Origin: Pseudobdellovibrio exovorus JSS
GTDB lineage: Bacteria > Bdellovibrionota > Bdellovibrionia > Bdellovibrionales > Bdellovibrionaceae
NCBI RefSeq assembly: GCF_000348725.1
Contig: NC_020813.1
Span: 1,400,035-1,464,034 of the forward strand
Length of the DNA stretch: 64,000 nucleotides
Direction: 5' to 3'
Below are positions 1-8,377 of this stretch, piece by piece. Every line of letters starts with the position of its first letter. Position 1 is the first letter of the stretch. The translations under genes were made by a program, and so were the position numbers. The notes beneath the pieces were generated by a model. The model did not search any database, was not told the DNA's origin, and saw nothing but the letters and a program-made list of their open reading frames with translations.

Positions 1-110
1 TTCTTACAGACGTGCAAGTCCGATCGGCAGTGAAGGCACTCTTCGCGAAAACTTATTTTAGCTGTAACAGTATTAGCTTTGTTACAGTGAAAACAAATTA
101 ACTCTATCAT

Positions 111-1076
111 TTAGCTCAAAGCCTTCTTTACAGAAAAATTATGAAAGGCTTCGATATTACGGATTGTTCCCGTCTGCGAACGCATCACCACCGATTGGGT
201 TTGAGCGCGACCTCCCGCTAAAATCTTAACGCCTTTTAAAAGTGGTCCATCGGTAATACCTGTTGCACAAAACACAACATGTCCTGATGCTAAATCCTCT
301 AGCGTAAATTTTTTATCTAAATCCTTAACACCCATACGAGTCGCGCGTTCACGCTCTTCTTGGTTGCGGAACTTAAGACGACCTTGAAAGTCTCCGCCTA
401 AACAGCGCATAGCGGCCGCCGAGATAACACCTTCTGGCGCGCCGCCAATTCCCATAAGAAGGTCAATCCCAGAATCATTCCATGCCGCAGCCACTGCTGC
501 TGATACATCTCCGTCGCCAATCAATTGAATACGCGCACCAGTTTTTCTAACTTCAGCAATCAGATCTGTGTGACGAGGACGATCCAGAACAACAACGGTC
601 ACATCCCCTACAGGTTTACGATTAGCTTCTGCCACGCGATGCACATTTTCTGTAGCACTCAGATCAAGATCAATAAGACCTTTCGCCGCAGGGCCAGTTG
701 CGATCTTTTCCATATAGGTGTCGGGTGCATGTAAGAAACCACCCTTTTCTGCACAGGCAATAACTGAAATCGCTCCAACTCCGCCTTTGGCACAAATCGT
801 AGTTCCCTCTAGCGGGTCTAAAGCAATATCAATCTCTGGCGAGTCATCACGCTTGAAGCCCACTTTTTCGCCAATAAATAGCATCGGCGCCTCATCACGC
901 TCACCTTCACCAATAACGACTGTTCCGTTGATACGAACGGAATCAAAAGCTTTTCTCATGGCATCAACAGCCGCTTGATCTGCTGCTTTTTCATCTCCGC
1001 GCCCCATCCATTTTGCTGATGCTAACGCTGCTGCTTCTGTTATACGTACAAACTCTAGAGCCAGGTTTCTGTCCAT
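111..1076 (-). CDS. glpX: Fructose-1,6-bisphosphatase class II (GlpX)
   Basis: The 321-residue protein matches the GlpX family in length and motifs. It hydrolyses fructose-1,6-bisphosphate to fructose-6-phosphate in gluconeogenesis, in the cytoplasm, with divalent metal. Visible signatures are the N-terminal helix with KWMGRGDEKAAD, the metal-site stretch GEGERDEAPML (about residues 56-66), DPLEGTT (87-93) and GDGDVSAAV near residue 190. The start at MDRNLAL is the family's usual one. Its first 22 bases overlap the end of the thioesterase gene upstream on the same strand, suggesting translational coupling. No odd residues were noticed. Confidence 0.95.
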   Translation of the reverse strand: MDRNLALEFVRITEAAALASAKWMGRGDEKAADQAAVDAMRKAFDSVRINGTVVIGEGERDEAPMLFIGEKVGFKRDDSPEIDIALDPLEGTTICAKGGVGAISVIACAEKGGFLHAPDTYMEKIATGPAAKGLIDLDLSATENVHRVAEANRKPVGDVTVVVLDRPRHTDLIAEVRKTGARIQLIGDGDVSAAVAAAWNDSGIDLLMGIGGAPEGVISAAAMRCLGGDFQGRLKFRNQEERERATRMGVKDLDKKFTLEDLASGHVVFCATGITDGPLLKGVKILAGGRAQTQSVVMRSQTGTIRNIEAFHNFSVKKALS

Positions 1077-1468
1077 TTTTCTTTCTCCACTTGCTTTACC
1101 AGTTCCGGACTTGGTTTTTTAACTTTAAAATTAAGATCTAAACAACAATGAGTCGTCTGCGCCACACACATCGATACTTCATTCACTAAGAGTCTATACT
1201 GAAAAATGAGTCTGATTTTTTCAAGCTTCACTTGCGTCTGAATGACAACTCTGTCCCCAAAACGGATGGGTTTGATGTGTCTAACCGCTGTTTCAAGCAC
1301 AGTTAATCCAAAGACATCCTCAATTTTTCCACCAATCAGCCCATTTCTGCGACACCAATCCACACGTGCCTCTTCACAGAAGCGTAAGTAGTTAGAATGA
1401 TGGACAATACCCATCATATCGGTTTCGTACACATGAACATCACGGCTGAATGTAGACACAGCTCTCAT
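1055..1468 (-). CDS. YbgC/4-hydroxybenzoyl-CoA thioesterase family acyl-CoA thioesterase
   Basis: A 137-residue single hotdog-fold protein. The N-terminal stretch YETDMMGIVHHSNYLRFCEE carries the family signature, with the catalytic Asp followed by G-x-V-x-H/Y-x-N-Y. Members hydrolyse short-chain or other acyl-CoAs in the cytoplasm; YbgC is often linked to the Tol-Pal system, but no tol genes are present here. It precedes and overlaps glpX on the minus strand. The divergent pgsA gene begins only about 40 bases away, so both promoters must share a very small region. The substrate cannot be read from sequence. Confidence 0.85.
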   Translation of the reverse strand: MRAVSTFSRDVHVYETDMMGIVHHSNYLRFCEEARVDWCRRNGLIGGKIEDVFGLTVLETAVRHIKPIRFGDRVVIQTQVKLEKIRLIFQYRLLVNEVSMCVAQTTHCCLDLNFKVKKPSPELVKQVEKEKWTETWL

Positions 1469-1510
1469 CTTGACAGAGCCCTACAAATCAAACAACACTT
1501 ATTGAGTCGC

Positions 1511-2053
1511 ATGAGCAAATTGCCTTTATATTTAACTCTTTCTCGGATTTTTTTAATTGTTCCAACAGCGTTCTTTCTTTACATAGATCAAAGCTGGGGA
1601 GCATGGATTGCTGCCATACTTTTTACAGCAGCCTCTATTACAGATTATTATGATGGCTACTACGCTCGAAAACTCAATGCCGTCTCGAATTTAGGAAAAT
1701 TCCTAGATCCTGTTGCCGACAAAATTCTTGTTTCTGGAATTTTGATCTTACTATTACAACGCGGGCAAATTGACCCTTGGCTGATCATTTTAATCATCAC
1801 GCGTGACACTATCGTTGCTGGCGTCCGCGCCGCTGCTTCGGCAGATGGTATTGTTATCGCCGCTCAAACAGCGGGCAAATGGAAGGCTGCGATCCAAATG
1901 ATCTCAATTCCTATGCTTATATTGAATGATTTACACCCCTACTTCCCCAATCAGAAGATAGGTTATGGACTTCTTTGGCTCAGTGTATTATTGAGTCTTA
2001 AAAGCGGCTATGACTATTGCCTCGCTTACTTCGCGAGCACAAATAAAAAGTAA
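1511..2053 (+). CDS. pgsA: CDP-diacylglycerol-glycerol-3-phosphate 3-phosphatidyltransferase
   Basis: A 180-residue polytopic membrane protein carrying the complete CDP-alcohol phosphatidyltransferase signature: D45-x2-D48-G-x2-A-R-x8-G62-x3-D66-x3-D70. This enzyme makes phosphatidylglycerophosphate, the committed step to phosphatidylglycerol. The frame is open back to 1397, but that extension lies antisense inside the thioesterase gene and is not membrane-like. I therefore place the start at the ATG giving MSKLPLYLTLSR, the normal PgsA N-terminus. A CDP-alcohol transferase of other specificity is possible, but length and motif spacing favour PgsA. Confidence 0.88.
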   Translation: MSKLPLYLTLSRIFLIVPTAFFLYIDQSWGAWIAAILFTAASITDYYDGYYARKLNAVSNLGKFLDPVADKILVSGILILLLQRGQIDPWLIILIITRDTIVAGVRAAASADGIVIAAQTAGKWKAAIQMISIPMLILNDLHPYFPNQKIGYGLLWLSVLLSLKSGYDYCLAYFASTNKK

Positions 2054-2065
2054 AGTAGATTTAAT

Positions 2066-2203
2066 ATGCTATTCTATATGCAAATGAAGAACTGGTTTTT
2101 GATTTTTTTGATGTTAACTATCGCCTATATGATTCATCAAAAAACAAGCCCAGCCAGAAGCTACGCTCTAAAACCTATCTCGAGTATTTCAATTATTCGC
2201 TAA
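2066..2203 (+). CDS. Candidate 45-residue membrane peptide
   Basis: A short open frame begins 13 bases after the pgsA stop. It encodes one hydrophobic segment (NWFLIFLMLTIAYMI, about residues 9-23) followed by a polar, serine-rich tail. A clear intrinsic terminator follows 27 bases after its stop, so the region is probably transcribed with pgsA. Against it, no good Shine-Dalgarno is visible before ATG 2066 or the internal ATGs at 2078 and 2084. No family recognised. It could be untranslated 3' sequence. Confidence 0.35.
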   Translation: MLFYMQMKNWFLIFLMLTIAYMIHQKTSPARSYALKPISSISIIR

Positions 2204-2229
2204 TATTCAAAAGTAGACGCCAAGAAACA

Positions 2230-2258
2230 GCAGGCTAAAGATTCAAGCCTGCCTTTTT
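2230..2258 (+). terminator. Intrinsic terminator after pgsA
   Basis: GCAGGCT (2230-2236) pairs perfectly with AGCCTGC (2246-2252) across a 9-base loop, followed by CTTTTT. It sits in plus orientation downstream of pgsA and the candidate small ORF and before the convergent gene at 2282. Confidence 0.8.
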
Positions 2259-2281
2259 ATCAAACACCCTTTTAGTTTAAC

Positions 2282-2728
2282 TTAGTGCCAAAGAAAGAAG
2301 AACTTCAAGTTCTCCCAAACGCCCTGCTCTGGCATTTGGCTACAGTCTGTAAAGTTCCGCAAAAGTCTTGCATTCTGATACGTATTTCCTTTGCTGAGCA
2401 TCCATGGTGGATATGGAAAGTACGCTGCAATCACACAGTTTCCTAGATTTACAGCCGCCCATTGACGGTCCTCACTGGAAGCCACAAATATTTCACCTGA
2501 GTGTCTATCTTTGATTCCGATAGAAAATGAAAAAACCTGTGGATTCACAGGGTCTTGTCCATTGTTGGTCACGACAGCTAAGGGAACGATAACTTTTTCA
2601 GCAGCTACCACTTCACCGACAACCTTCTTTTTAAAAACGAACGTCCAGTTGAAAACAAATAGCCAGATGATGGCAAAGACCACAAGACCACGCAATAACC
2701 ACTTTTTCGCAAGCATTAAGTATTTCAT
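2282..2728 (-). CDS. Membrane-anchored protein of unknown function
   Basis: A 148-residue protein not recognised as a named family. Residues about 10-32 form one strong transmembrane helix flanked by Lys/Arg, which predicts a short cytoplasmic N-terminus and a periplasmic remainder of about 110 residues. The periplasmic part looks like a small beta-rich domain and has two Cys (in LGNCVIA and FTDCSQ) that could form a disulfide. A second possible start is the Met four codons later (MLAKKW). It is transcribed alone, divergent from rny. Confidence 0.6.
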   Translation of the reverse strand: MKYLMLAKKWLLRGLVVFAIIWLFVFNWTFVFKKKVVGEVVAAEKVIVPLAVVTNNGQDPVNPQVFSFSIGIKDRHSGEIFVASSEDRQWAAVNLGNCVIAAYFPYPPWMLSKGNTYQNARLLRNFTDCSQMPEQGVWENLKFFFLWH

Positions 2729-2848
2729 TTTTTGTTTTATCCTATTTCATTTTTATCCTAGAAAAAACAGACCTTTGCACCTTATAACGCATCTTGTTTT
2801 TTAAAGCCTTTCTTGAGTAACTCCCAACGGAAGGAATACACTTAACCA

Positions 2849-4474
2849 ATGGACATAACTCAAATTCTCATATGGTTAGCTATCGGCCTTTGCGTTGGCG
2901 CCGTCCTTATCTACGCCTCGTTTTTTATGGTTCGCCAACAGATCCTCAACGAAGCCAAAGAAGAGGCTACCGAACTACTTAAAGAAGCACGCGAACAATT
3001 CGAAGCGGAAGAAATCGAACGCAAAGAACGTATTCAAGAGATTGAATTGGAAGCTTGGTCAGAAGTTGAAGAACAACATCTTTCTTTAGAACAAAAGTGT
3101 GAAGACCTTGAACTTAAAGTTACAGGTAAGAAAACTTTAAACGAAGAAAAATATAAAACGCTAAGATCTTCTCTTATGATAAAAGAAAATGAGCTTCGCG
3201 ATATATCCATGAAGCTTAAAGATAAACAGGCTCACTTCGATAAAATCATCGAACAAAAACGTGAACTTGAAAAATCATTTCAAGAAAGCCTGTTGAACAA
3301 AACGCAACTGGACTTCAAAGACGTCCTTGCTGACATCCAGAATAAGCTGATTCAAGAAGCACAACAGGATTATCAAAAGTATTCTGAACTTGCCGAGGAA
3401 GAAGTTAAAGAGTTTGCTGAGCAAAAAGCTAAGAGGATTATCTCGATCTGTATCGATAGATTCCATAAAGAGATGAGCACAGAACGCGGTATTGCCGCAA
3501 GTTACTTCCCTTCAGAACATGCCCGCAAGATATTCAGTGATCATCTGAAGGAAAATATTGAGGTTATTCAAAAAGCCAGTGGATGCGATATTCATATCGA
3601 CGAAAATCCCGATCAAGATCGTTGGCAGAATATCCAAATCATTGGCTATGACCCTGTTCGCCGCGAGCTAACTCGACGTATCTTCGATCGTATTTTCCGC
3701 GATATCGAAAAACATAAAAAGAAAATCCTTCCTAATGAACTTCAAAGAGTCTGTGAAAATTTAAAAAGTGAGCTTTTAAATCAAATCAAACGCGATGGTG
3801 ACTTGATTTGTAAAGAACTCGGACTTCAGCACGTCAACCCAGAGGTCCGTCAGGTTATGGGCTCCTTGAGATTCCGTTACTCTTATACTCAAAATCAATA
3901 CTTTCACTGCGCAGAGGTGGGATGGTTTGCTGGCCTACTGGCTGCAGAGCTTGGGAACGAAATCAAAAAGTCTCGCCGTGCGGGTATGCTACATGATCTA
4001 GGAAAAGCCCTCGATCACGAATTAGATGGAAGCCATGCTGTTATCGGCGCTGACTTTATCTCGACTCGCGGAGAAAAAGACGATGTCATTTATGCGGTCC
4101 GCGCCCATCACCATGATGTCACACCAACACATGATATGGACTTCTTAGTTATTGCTGCCGATGCCATTTCTGGCGGACGCCCTGGAGCACGTCGAAGCAC
4201 TGTTGAAACCTACACGCAGAAGGTTTCAGGACTACAAGAGATCTCAAAACGCTTTCATGGTGTTACAGATGTTTTTGTCCTTAATGGTGGACGTGAATGC
4301 CGCGTACTTGTTAACTCAAGACAGGTCGATGATTTGGGAGCATTAAAAATCTCTCAGCAAATTGCGAAAACTATCGAAGATGAAATGCAGTACCCAGGCC
4401 AAATCAAAGTTGTTGTTGTACGTGAAACAGTGACCTCTGAAAGCACATCAGGTCGCAACAAACAGGACAGATAG
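2849..4474 (+). CDS. rny: Ribonuclease Y
   Basis: A 541-residue protein with the full RNase Y layout: N-terminal transmembrane helix (about 5-27), a long Glu/Lys/Gln-rich coiled coil (about 30-190), a KH RNA-binding domain (about 200-280) and an HD metal-dependent phosphohydrolase domain with HDLGKALDHE (HD pair at 382-383). RNase Y is a membrane-bound endoribonuclease that starts mRNA decay. It is typical of Firmicutes but also occurs in Bdellovibrionota and other groups that lack classical RNase E. The next gene starts directly after its TAG stop. Confidence 0.93.
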   Translation: MDITQILIWLAIGLCVGAVLIYASFFMVRQQILNEAKEEATELLKEAREQFEAEEIERKERIQEIELEAWSEVEEQHLSLEQKCEDLELKVTGKKTLNEEKYKTLRSSLMIKENELRDISMKLKDKQAHFDKIIEQKRELEKSFQESLLNKTQLDFKDVLADIQNKLIQEAQQDYQKYSELAEEEVKEFAEQKAKRIISICIDRFHKEMSTERGIAASYFPSEHARKIFSDHLKENIEVIQKASGCDIHIDENPDQDRWQNIQIIGYDPVRRELTRRIFDRIFRDIEKHKKKILPNELQRVCENLKSELLNQIKRDGDLICKELGLQHVNPEVRQVMGSLRFRYSYTQNQYFHCAEVGWFAGLLAAELGNEIKKSRRAGMLHDLGKALDHELDGSHAVIGADFISTRGEKDDVIYAVRAHHHDVTPTHDMDFLVIAADAISGGRPGARRSTVETYTQKVSGLQEISKRFHGVTDVFVLNGGRECRVLVNSRQVDDLGALKISQQIAKTIEDEMQYPGQIKVVVVRETVTSESTSGRNKQDR

Positions 4475-5509
4475 ATGATTCGCTCTTTGACTTGCGGCAT
4501 AGTTATTTATGACGAGATTAAAGAGATTCAGAATCTTATTCCAAAAATCAAACTGGAACTAAAAGAGTTTGATGTTGAATGGATTTTCGTACTCAACCAT
4601 GAACAAGCCGAGATCAGAAAATGGATCTCGGACTGGATCAAAGCCAACATTCCCAGCGCTTTATGCCATGAAAACCCTAGTAATAATTTGGGCTTTGCAA
4701 GGCAGATTATTTTAGAAAAAGCCTCTCATGAATATATCTACTTAACAGATCCAGATATCGATATCCTATCTGGTAACTTAAAAAAGCTAATTCAGTTAGC
4801 CAATGTTGAAATCACCAATGAGCCTGATTTAAAATTCTTAGGTTATGGAGGAACAGTAACCCATAGATCAACGAATTCCTTGCTACAAAACACATTTGAT
4901 CTGATGTCTAAGATTTCAAAACTTATTCCCTTTTCTTTTCAAATCCAAAACCATACGTTTTTAATGGCCGTTGATCACTTACCCTCTTGTCACCTACTCT
5001 TAAATAAAAGGCTTGCTATGAGGATTGGTGGTTTTTCTTCCGCTTTTCATAAATATGGTGAAGATCTGGATTTCACCCATAGAGCCTATACTCACAACTA
5101 CCGCTTCGTTTTCTTACCTTCGGCGCAAGTTATCCATTGGCAGAACTTCAGCACTCTTCGCTGGGTTCAAAAGATGTTTCAACATGGTCGTATTCAAATC
5201 CCAGTTCAAAGAATGAATTGGAAAGGTGGATTACGCTACTACAGATTGATACCTTTACTCACGCTACTGGCCGTGACTGTGTACAGTATCCTCAATATCT
5301 ACTTTCTACTTTTTGGATTAGCTTTCGTGACTTTGCTTGGCCTTTTCAACACCGGCATCATTGGTTTTTTCGTTACTTATATCGCTTACTCATTCGGGGA
5401 ACTTTTTGAGCTAATCGTGCCACTCTTTGAATACAAAAATGCAGAACAATTGCAGGCGATAAATAAAGACCTGAGACTCCAACTCGGCGAAGCCAAAAAC
5501 CATAACTAA
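4475..5509 (+). CDS. Family 2 glycosyltransferase with C-terminal membrane segments
   Basis: A 344-residue GT-A-fold glycosyltransferase resembling rhamnosyltransferase-type GT2 enzymes. The nucleotide-sugar/metal site appears as TDPDID (91-96), and the acceptor-side motif as KYGEDLDF (193-200). Residues about 255-320 contain two or three hydrophobic segments, so the protein is probably anchored at the inner membrane. The ATG abuts the rny stop without a gap, giving co-transcription or coupling. Its last 137 bases are antisense to the next glycosyltransferase gene. Donor and acceptor sugars are unknown. Confidence 0.75.
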   Translation: MIRSLTCGIVIYDEIKEIQNLIPKIKLELKEFDVEWIFVLNHEQAEIRKWISDWIKANIPSALCHENPSNNLGFARQIILEKASHEYIYLTDPDIDILSGNLKKLIQLANVEITNEPDLKFLGYGGTVTHRSTNSLLQNTFDLMSKISKLIPFSFQIQNHTFLMAVDHLPSCHLLLNKRLAMRIGGFSSAFHKYGEDLDFTHRAYTHNYRFVFLPSAQVIHWQNFSTLRWVQKMFQHGRIQIPVQRMNWKGGLRYYRLIPLLTLLAVTVYSILNIYFLLFGLAFVTLLGLFNTGIIGFFVTYIAYSFGELFELIVPLFEYKNAEQLQAINKDLRLQLGEAKNHN

Positions 5510-6158
5510 CCGCCTCTTGGGGATACTGAATCATCTTGTCTTCATTATAACCATGCAGAAACGCACGCCGAACAAAATGTTGCCATGAGGTGGTTGTAGA
5601 ATGAACCACCTCAAAATCTACTAAGGTCTTAAGTTCAAAACCATTCCCCTGCAGCAAGTAAGATAAGTATTTATCTTCTGCTCCCCAAAAATTATCTTTT
5701 TGATGCTCTAAGGCAGGAAGCTCTGTCCAACTTCTGACGAGAAAAGCACCACCCAGAAAAAAATTGAATTTGGATTCAGGACGGAAAGAGTGCTCAACCC
5801 AAATATTCGCCACTAAGTTATGAGCTTTCTGCAAATAAGAAGCACACATTGGGTTGGCGTAATACCCCGCATAGACCTCGCTCTGTTGAGAGGATTTTTG
5901 CACTTCTACTAAACTTGTCAGCACCTGCAGACTTTTTGAAGTCATACGACAATCATGGTCTAAAAAACAGAGCCATTGCTCTTGATGGCTTTTGATAAAA
6001 TCATAACGACTTTGCGATAAAGGATTACACCAAACGATTTGGGCTTGAGCGATCCCCATAGCGACAAGATCACGCCGTGCTAATTGATATGAACTTTCCG
6101 ATTGTGCAAATATAACAAATACTATTTGCTGTAAGCCATCTTTTGTTACGATTGCCAC
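5373..6158 (-). CDS. Glycosyltransferase-like protein (GT2, divergent)
   Basis: About 261 residues from a probable GTG start at 6158. The frame is open to an ATG at 6263, but that would overlap the upstream glycosyltransferase by over 100 bases and give an Arg/Ser-rich, non-family N-terminus. GTG 6158 overlaps only 13 bases and has a GGTGAT-like Shine-Dalgarno. Motifs are FLDHDCRM (DxD-type metal site) and LGGAFLV followed by WGAEDKYLSYLL (the GGED-like acceptor motif). The C-terminus runs 137 bases tail-to-tail through the convergent glycosyltransferase gene. It probably adds one sugar in the surface glycan. Confidence 0.65.
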   Translation of the reverse strand: MAIVTKDGLQQIVFVIFAQSESSYQLARRDLVAMGIAQAQIVWCNPLSQSRYDFIKSHQEQWLCFLDHDCRMTSKSLQVLTSLVEVQKSSQQSEVYAGYYANPMCASYLQKAHNLVANIWVEHSFRPESKFNFFLGGAFLVRSWTELPALEHQKDNFWGAEDKYLSYLLQGNGFELKTLVDFEVVHSTTTSWQHFVRRAFLHGYNEDKMIQYPQEAVSYGFWLRRVGVSGLYLSPAIVLHFCIQRVARLAQKVPRMSKRYK

Positions 6159-6865
6159 TTTTTCATCACCACAAAAAGAAAAAGAAACCCATCCTTTACA
6201 ACTGATAACTTCGAATCCCCGACACGATCGCGATAAGCGATGGGAACTTCTGATAACTTCCACTTATTTTTTACACTCAAAGCGGTGAACTCGATTGAAA
6301 ATGCCAAGCCATTATCCTTTAAGGCAATGACCTCACCTTTTTTCGAAGCTTTGAAAATTCTCATTCCCGAACAAACATCACTTAGTTTTGAGCCCAACAA
6401 AACCCTTAAAAGCCAAACATAAAGTCTATTGCCCAAAGATCGTATAATGGAAATATCAGAGTTCGAATGAATTCGAGCACCATAGACAATATCCAAATCC
6501 TCTTGGTGGAGCTTCTTCCACATATCTATAAGGCTCTTTAAGGGATAGGTGTTATCCAGATCAAGAAAAGCCAAGTAGTCTGCTCTAGCATGGGCGTATC
6601 CATATTTCAGTGCCGCTCCGTAACCTTGTACGGGACAGGAAATAACCTGAAGCCCCTCTATTGAGGCTTCTAGTTTTTTCAGCAATTCTAAAGAACCATC
6701 AGTTGAATTATTATCAACAATCAGAACCGAAAAATCTATATTTGGGACAATTTGCACGCGCTTGAGTTCTTCTAAAAATAGGCGCAGTTCCTTTTCAAAG
6801 AAAGGAATACAATCGACCTCATTATAACATGGCACAATAAGCGCGAGACTAGATTTTTTGAGCAT
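6146..6865 (-). CDS. Polyprenol-phosphate glycosyltransferase-like GT2 (DPM1-like)
   Basis: A 239-residue GT2 protein beginning MLKKSSLALIVPCYNE, the typical opening beta strand. It has DNNSTDGS (51-58), LDLDNTYP (DxD at 102-104) and CSGMRIFK near residue 165. The order and spacing resemble dolichyl/undecaprenyl-phosphate mannosyl- or glucosyltransferases (DPM1/GtrB type) that charge a lipid carrier for membrane glycosyltransferases. It lacks the two C-terminal helices of GtrB, like soluble DPM1. A lipid-linked donor would suit the polytopic GT39-like protein encoded at 11388-12755; that partnership is inference. Confidence 0.75.
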   Translation of the reverse strand: MLKKSSLALIVPCYNEVDCIPFFEKELRLFLEELKRVQIVPNIDFSVLIVDNNSTDGSLELLKKLEASIEGLQVISCPVQGYGAALKYGYAHARADYLAFLDLDNTYPLKSLIDMWKKLHQEDLDIVYGARIHSNSDISIIRSLGNRLYVWLLRVLLGSKLSDVCSGMRIFKASKKGEVIALKDNGLAFSIEFTALSVKNKWKLSEVPIAYRDRVGDSKLSVVKDGFLFLFVVMKKWQS

Positions 6866-6886
6866 CGCTTATTAGAATAAACTCAT

Positions 6887-8377
6887 ATGAATTTGCTGTC
6901 TACTGACAACTCGTTTTATCGCTACAACATCAGTAATAGCCACGATCTGAGCGAGTCTTGCTTTAATCGAAGACAAAGCAAAGCTCAATATAACAACAAA
7001 AAGTCTTTCTTCTTTAACATAGAATCAAAGCTGGAAGATCCCACTTTAGCCCGCGATTTTTTATCTTCACATCTTAAAGAAAAAGATATTCTGTGCTGTA
7101 CGATCGAAACGCATGATGCCTTTTATAAATCTGTTGAAAAAACGAAATATGTCCTCTTAATCCGCCAAGCCAGCGACTTACCGTTCCTATTAGAACATCT
7201 AAAAACCATAGAGAATGTGCTTTTGATCCCAACGAATAAATCTGATCTCGCTAGCTTTACTGAGTTCCATAAAACACATAACGACAAACTTAATATTTTC
7301 TGGAGGTTCTTACCTTTCAGCGAGAATACACCTCAGTCATTAACAGTAAAAGACATCTGTTCGACACACATCGACTACAAAACGATAACGGGCCTGGAAA
7401 TTTACAACCCGAATATTCCACATCATTACGAATTAGTACCACAAAGCAATATCTCTTATAAAATCCGCTGGAAGACCCAATCAAAAAATCCCGAGAACAT
7501 TCGTATTTCTGTTATCATCCCAACATTTAATAATTCTATATTTCTTTCAAATGTTGTATGGCACCTCATCAGACAAAATACGTCTCAGGATCTTTACGAA
7601 ATCATCATCGCAGACGACGGAAGCACCGATAACAGCAGCGAAGTTTTGTTCAATCTCTATCATAAGGCATTTGATGGACAGGTAAACATCACCTATATTC
7701 ACTGGAGTAAACAACATCCTCAGCGCGGCGAGCAAAACTTCTTCCGTCCGGGCCTTTGCCGCAATTTAGCTGCCCATTACAGTAAAGGGAATTATCTGTT
7801 CTTTTTAGACTCCGATATGCTCGTTCCCAATAACTTCATTGAGACCTGCCTGAATGAATTTACGCAAACGGATGTGATGCAATTCCAACGTTTCCATATA
7901 AATCAGGAAAAAAGCTTACAAAATCCTTCTTATAAAGATATCCAAATTGAAAAAGATACCTATATTGAAGAAAAAAACTATTGGTCACAGCTGTTCTTCT
8001 GCCGTAACTGGAGTGATCTACCCGACTATTGGAAATACACATGCACCTATGCTCTAGGCATTGAAAAGAAAAAGTTTTATGAACTCGGACTTTTTAAAAA
8101 ATATTATATCTCTTACGGATTTGAAGATACCGACTTAGGATATGAAGCTTTTAAAAGGCGTTTACGTTTTTCCTTGGTAAAAGTCCCTTTGTTACATCTG
8201 ACTTCATACGATTTGATGCAGTATAAAAACTCAGCTTCCAAACGGTATACTCTTTTGAAGGTGACAGCTGAGCTTTTCTTCTTGCAGCACTTACAACCAG
8301 AACTATTAACGCTTTTTGGTAGCTTCTATCGCTCTCAGCGCTCTTTAAAATTTCGCCTTAAAGAGCTTTGGCGTTAA
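6887..8377 (+). CDS. Two-part glycosyltransferase (unknown N-terminal region + GT2 domain)
   Basis: 496 residues. The C-terminal half is a GT-A glycosyltransferase: ISVIIPTFNN from about residue 206, ADDGSTDNSS near 240, FLDSDM (DxD near 308-310) and GFEDTDLGYEAFKRR near 410, the acceptor-side motif seen in polypeptide GalNAc-transferase-like and galactosyltransferase-like GT2/GT27 proteins. The first 200 residues match no family I recognise; they contain alternating hydrophobic strands (VLLIRQ, VLLIPT) and could be a degenerate second Rossmann-like domain. It is divergent from the 6146-6865 gene with only 21 bases between them. Its stop overlaps that of the next gene. Confidence 0.7.
   Translation: MNLLSTDNSFYRYNISNSHDLSESCFNRRQSKAQYNNKKSFFFNIESKLEDPTLARDFLSSHLKEKDILCCTIETHDAFYKSVEKTKYVLLIRQASDLPFLLEHLKTIENVLLIPTNKSDLASFTEFHKTHNDKLNIFWRFLPFSENTPQSLTVKDICSTHIDYKTITGLEIYNPNIPHHYELVPQSNISYKIRWKTQSKNPENIRISVIIPTFNNSIFLSNVVWHLIRQNTSQDLYEIIIADDGSTDNSSEVLFNLYHKAFDGQVNITYIHWSKQHPQRGEQNFFRPGLCRNLAAHYSKGNYLFFLDSDMLVPNNFIETCLNEFTQTDVMQFQRFHINQEKSLQNPSYKDIQIEKDTYIEEKNYWSQLFFCRNWSDLPDYWKYTCTYALGIEKKKFYELGLFKKYYISYGFEDTDLGYEAFKRRLRFSLVKVPLLHLTSYDLMQYKNSASKRYTLLKVTAELFFLQHLQPELLTLFGSFYRSQRSLKFRLKELWR

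Noticed and set aside
62..87. Hairpin CTGTAAC/GTTACAG downstream of glpX
   Set aside because: Only seven weak pairs and no T-run on either strand, so I do not call a terminator.
525..978. Two open frames antisense to glpX
   Set aside because: They lie wholly inside a firm glpX gene and show low-complexity translations with no family or ribosome site.
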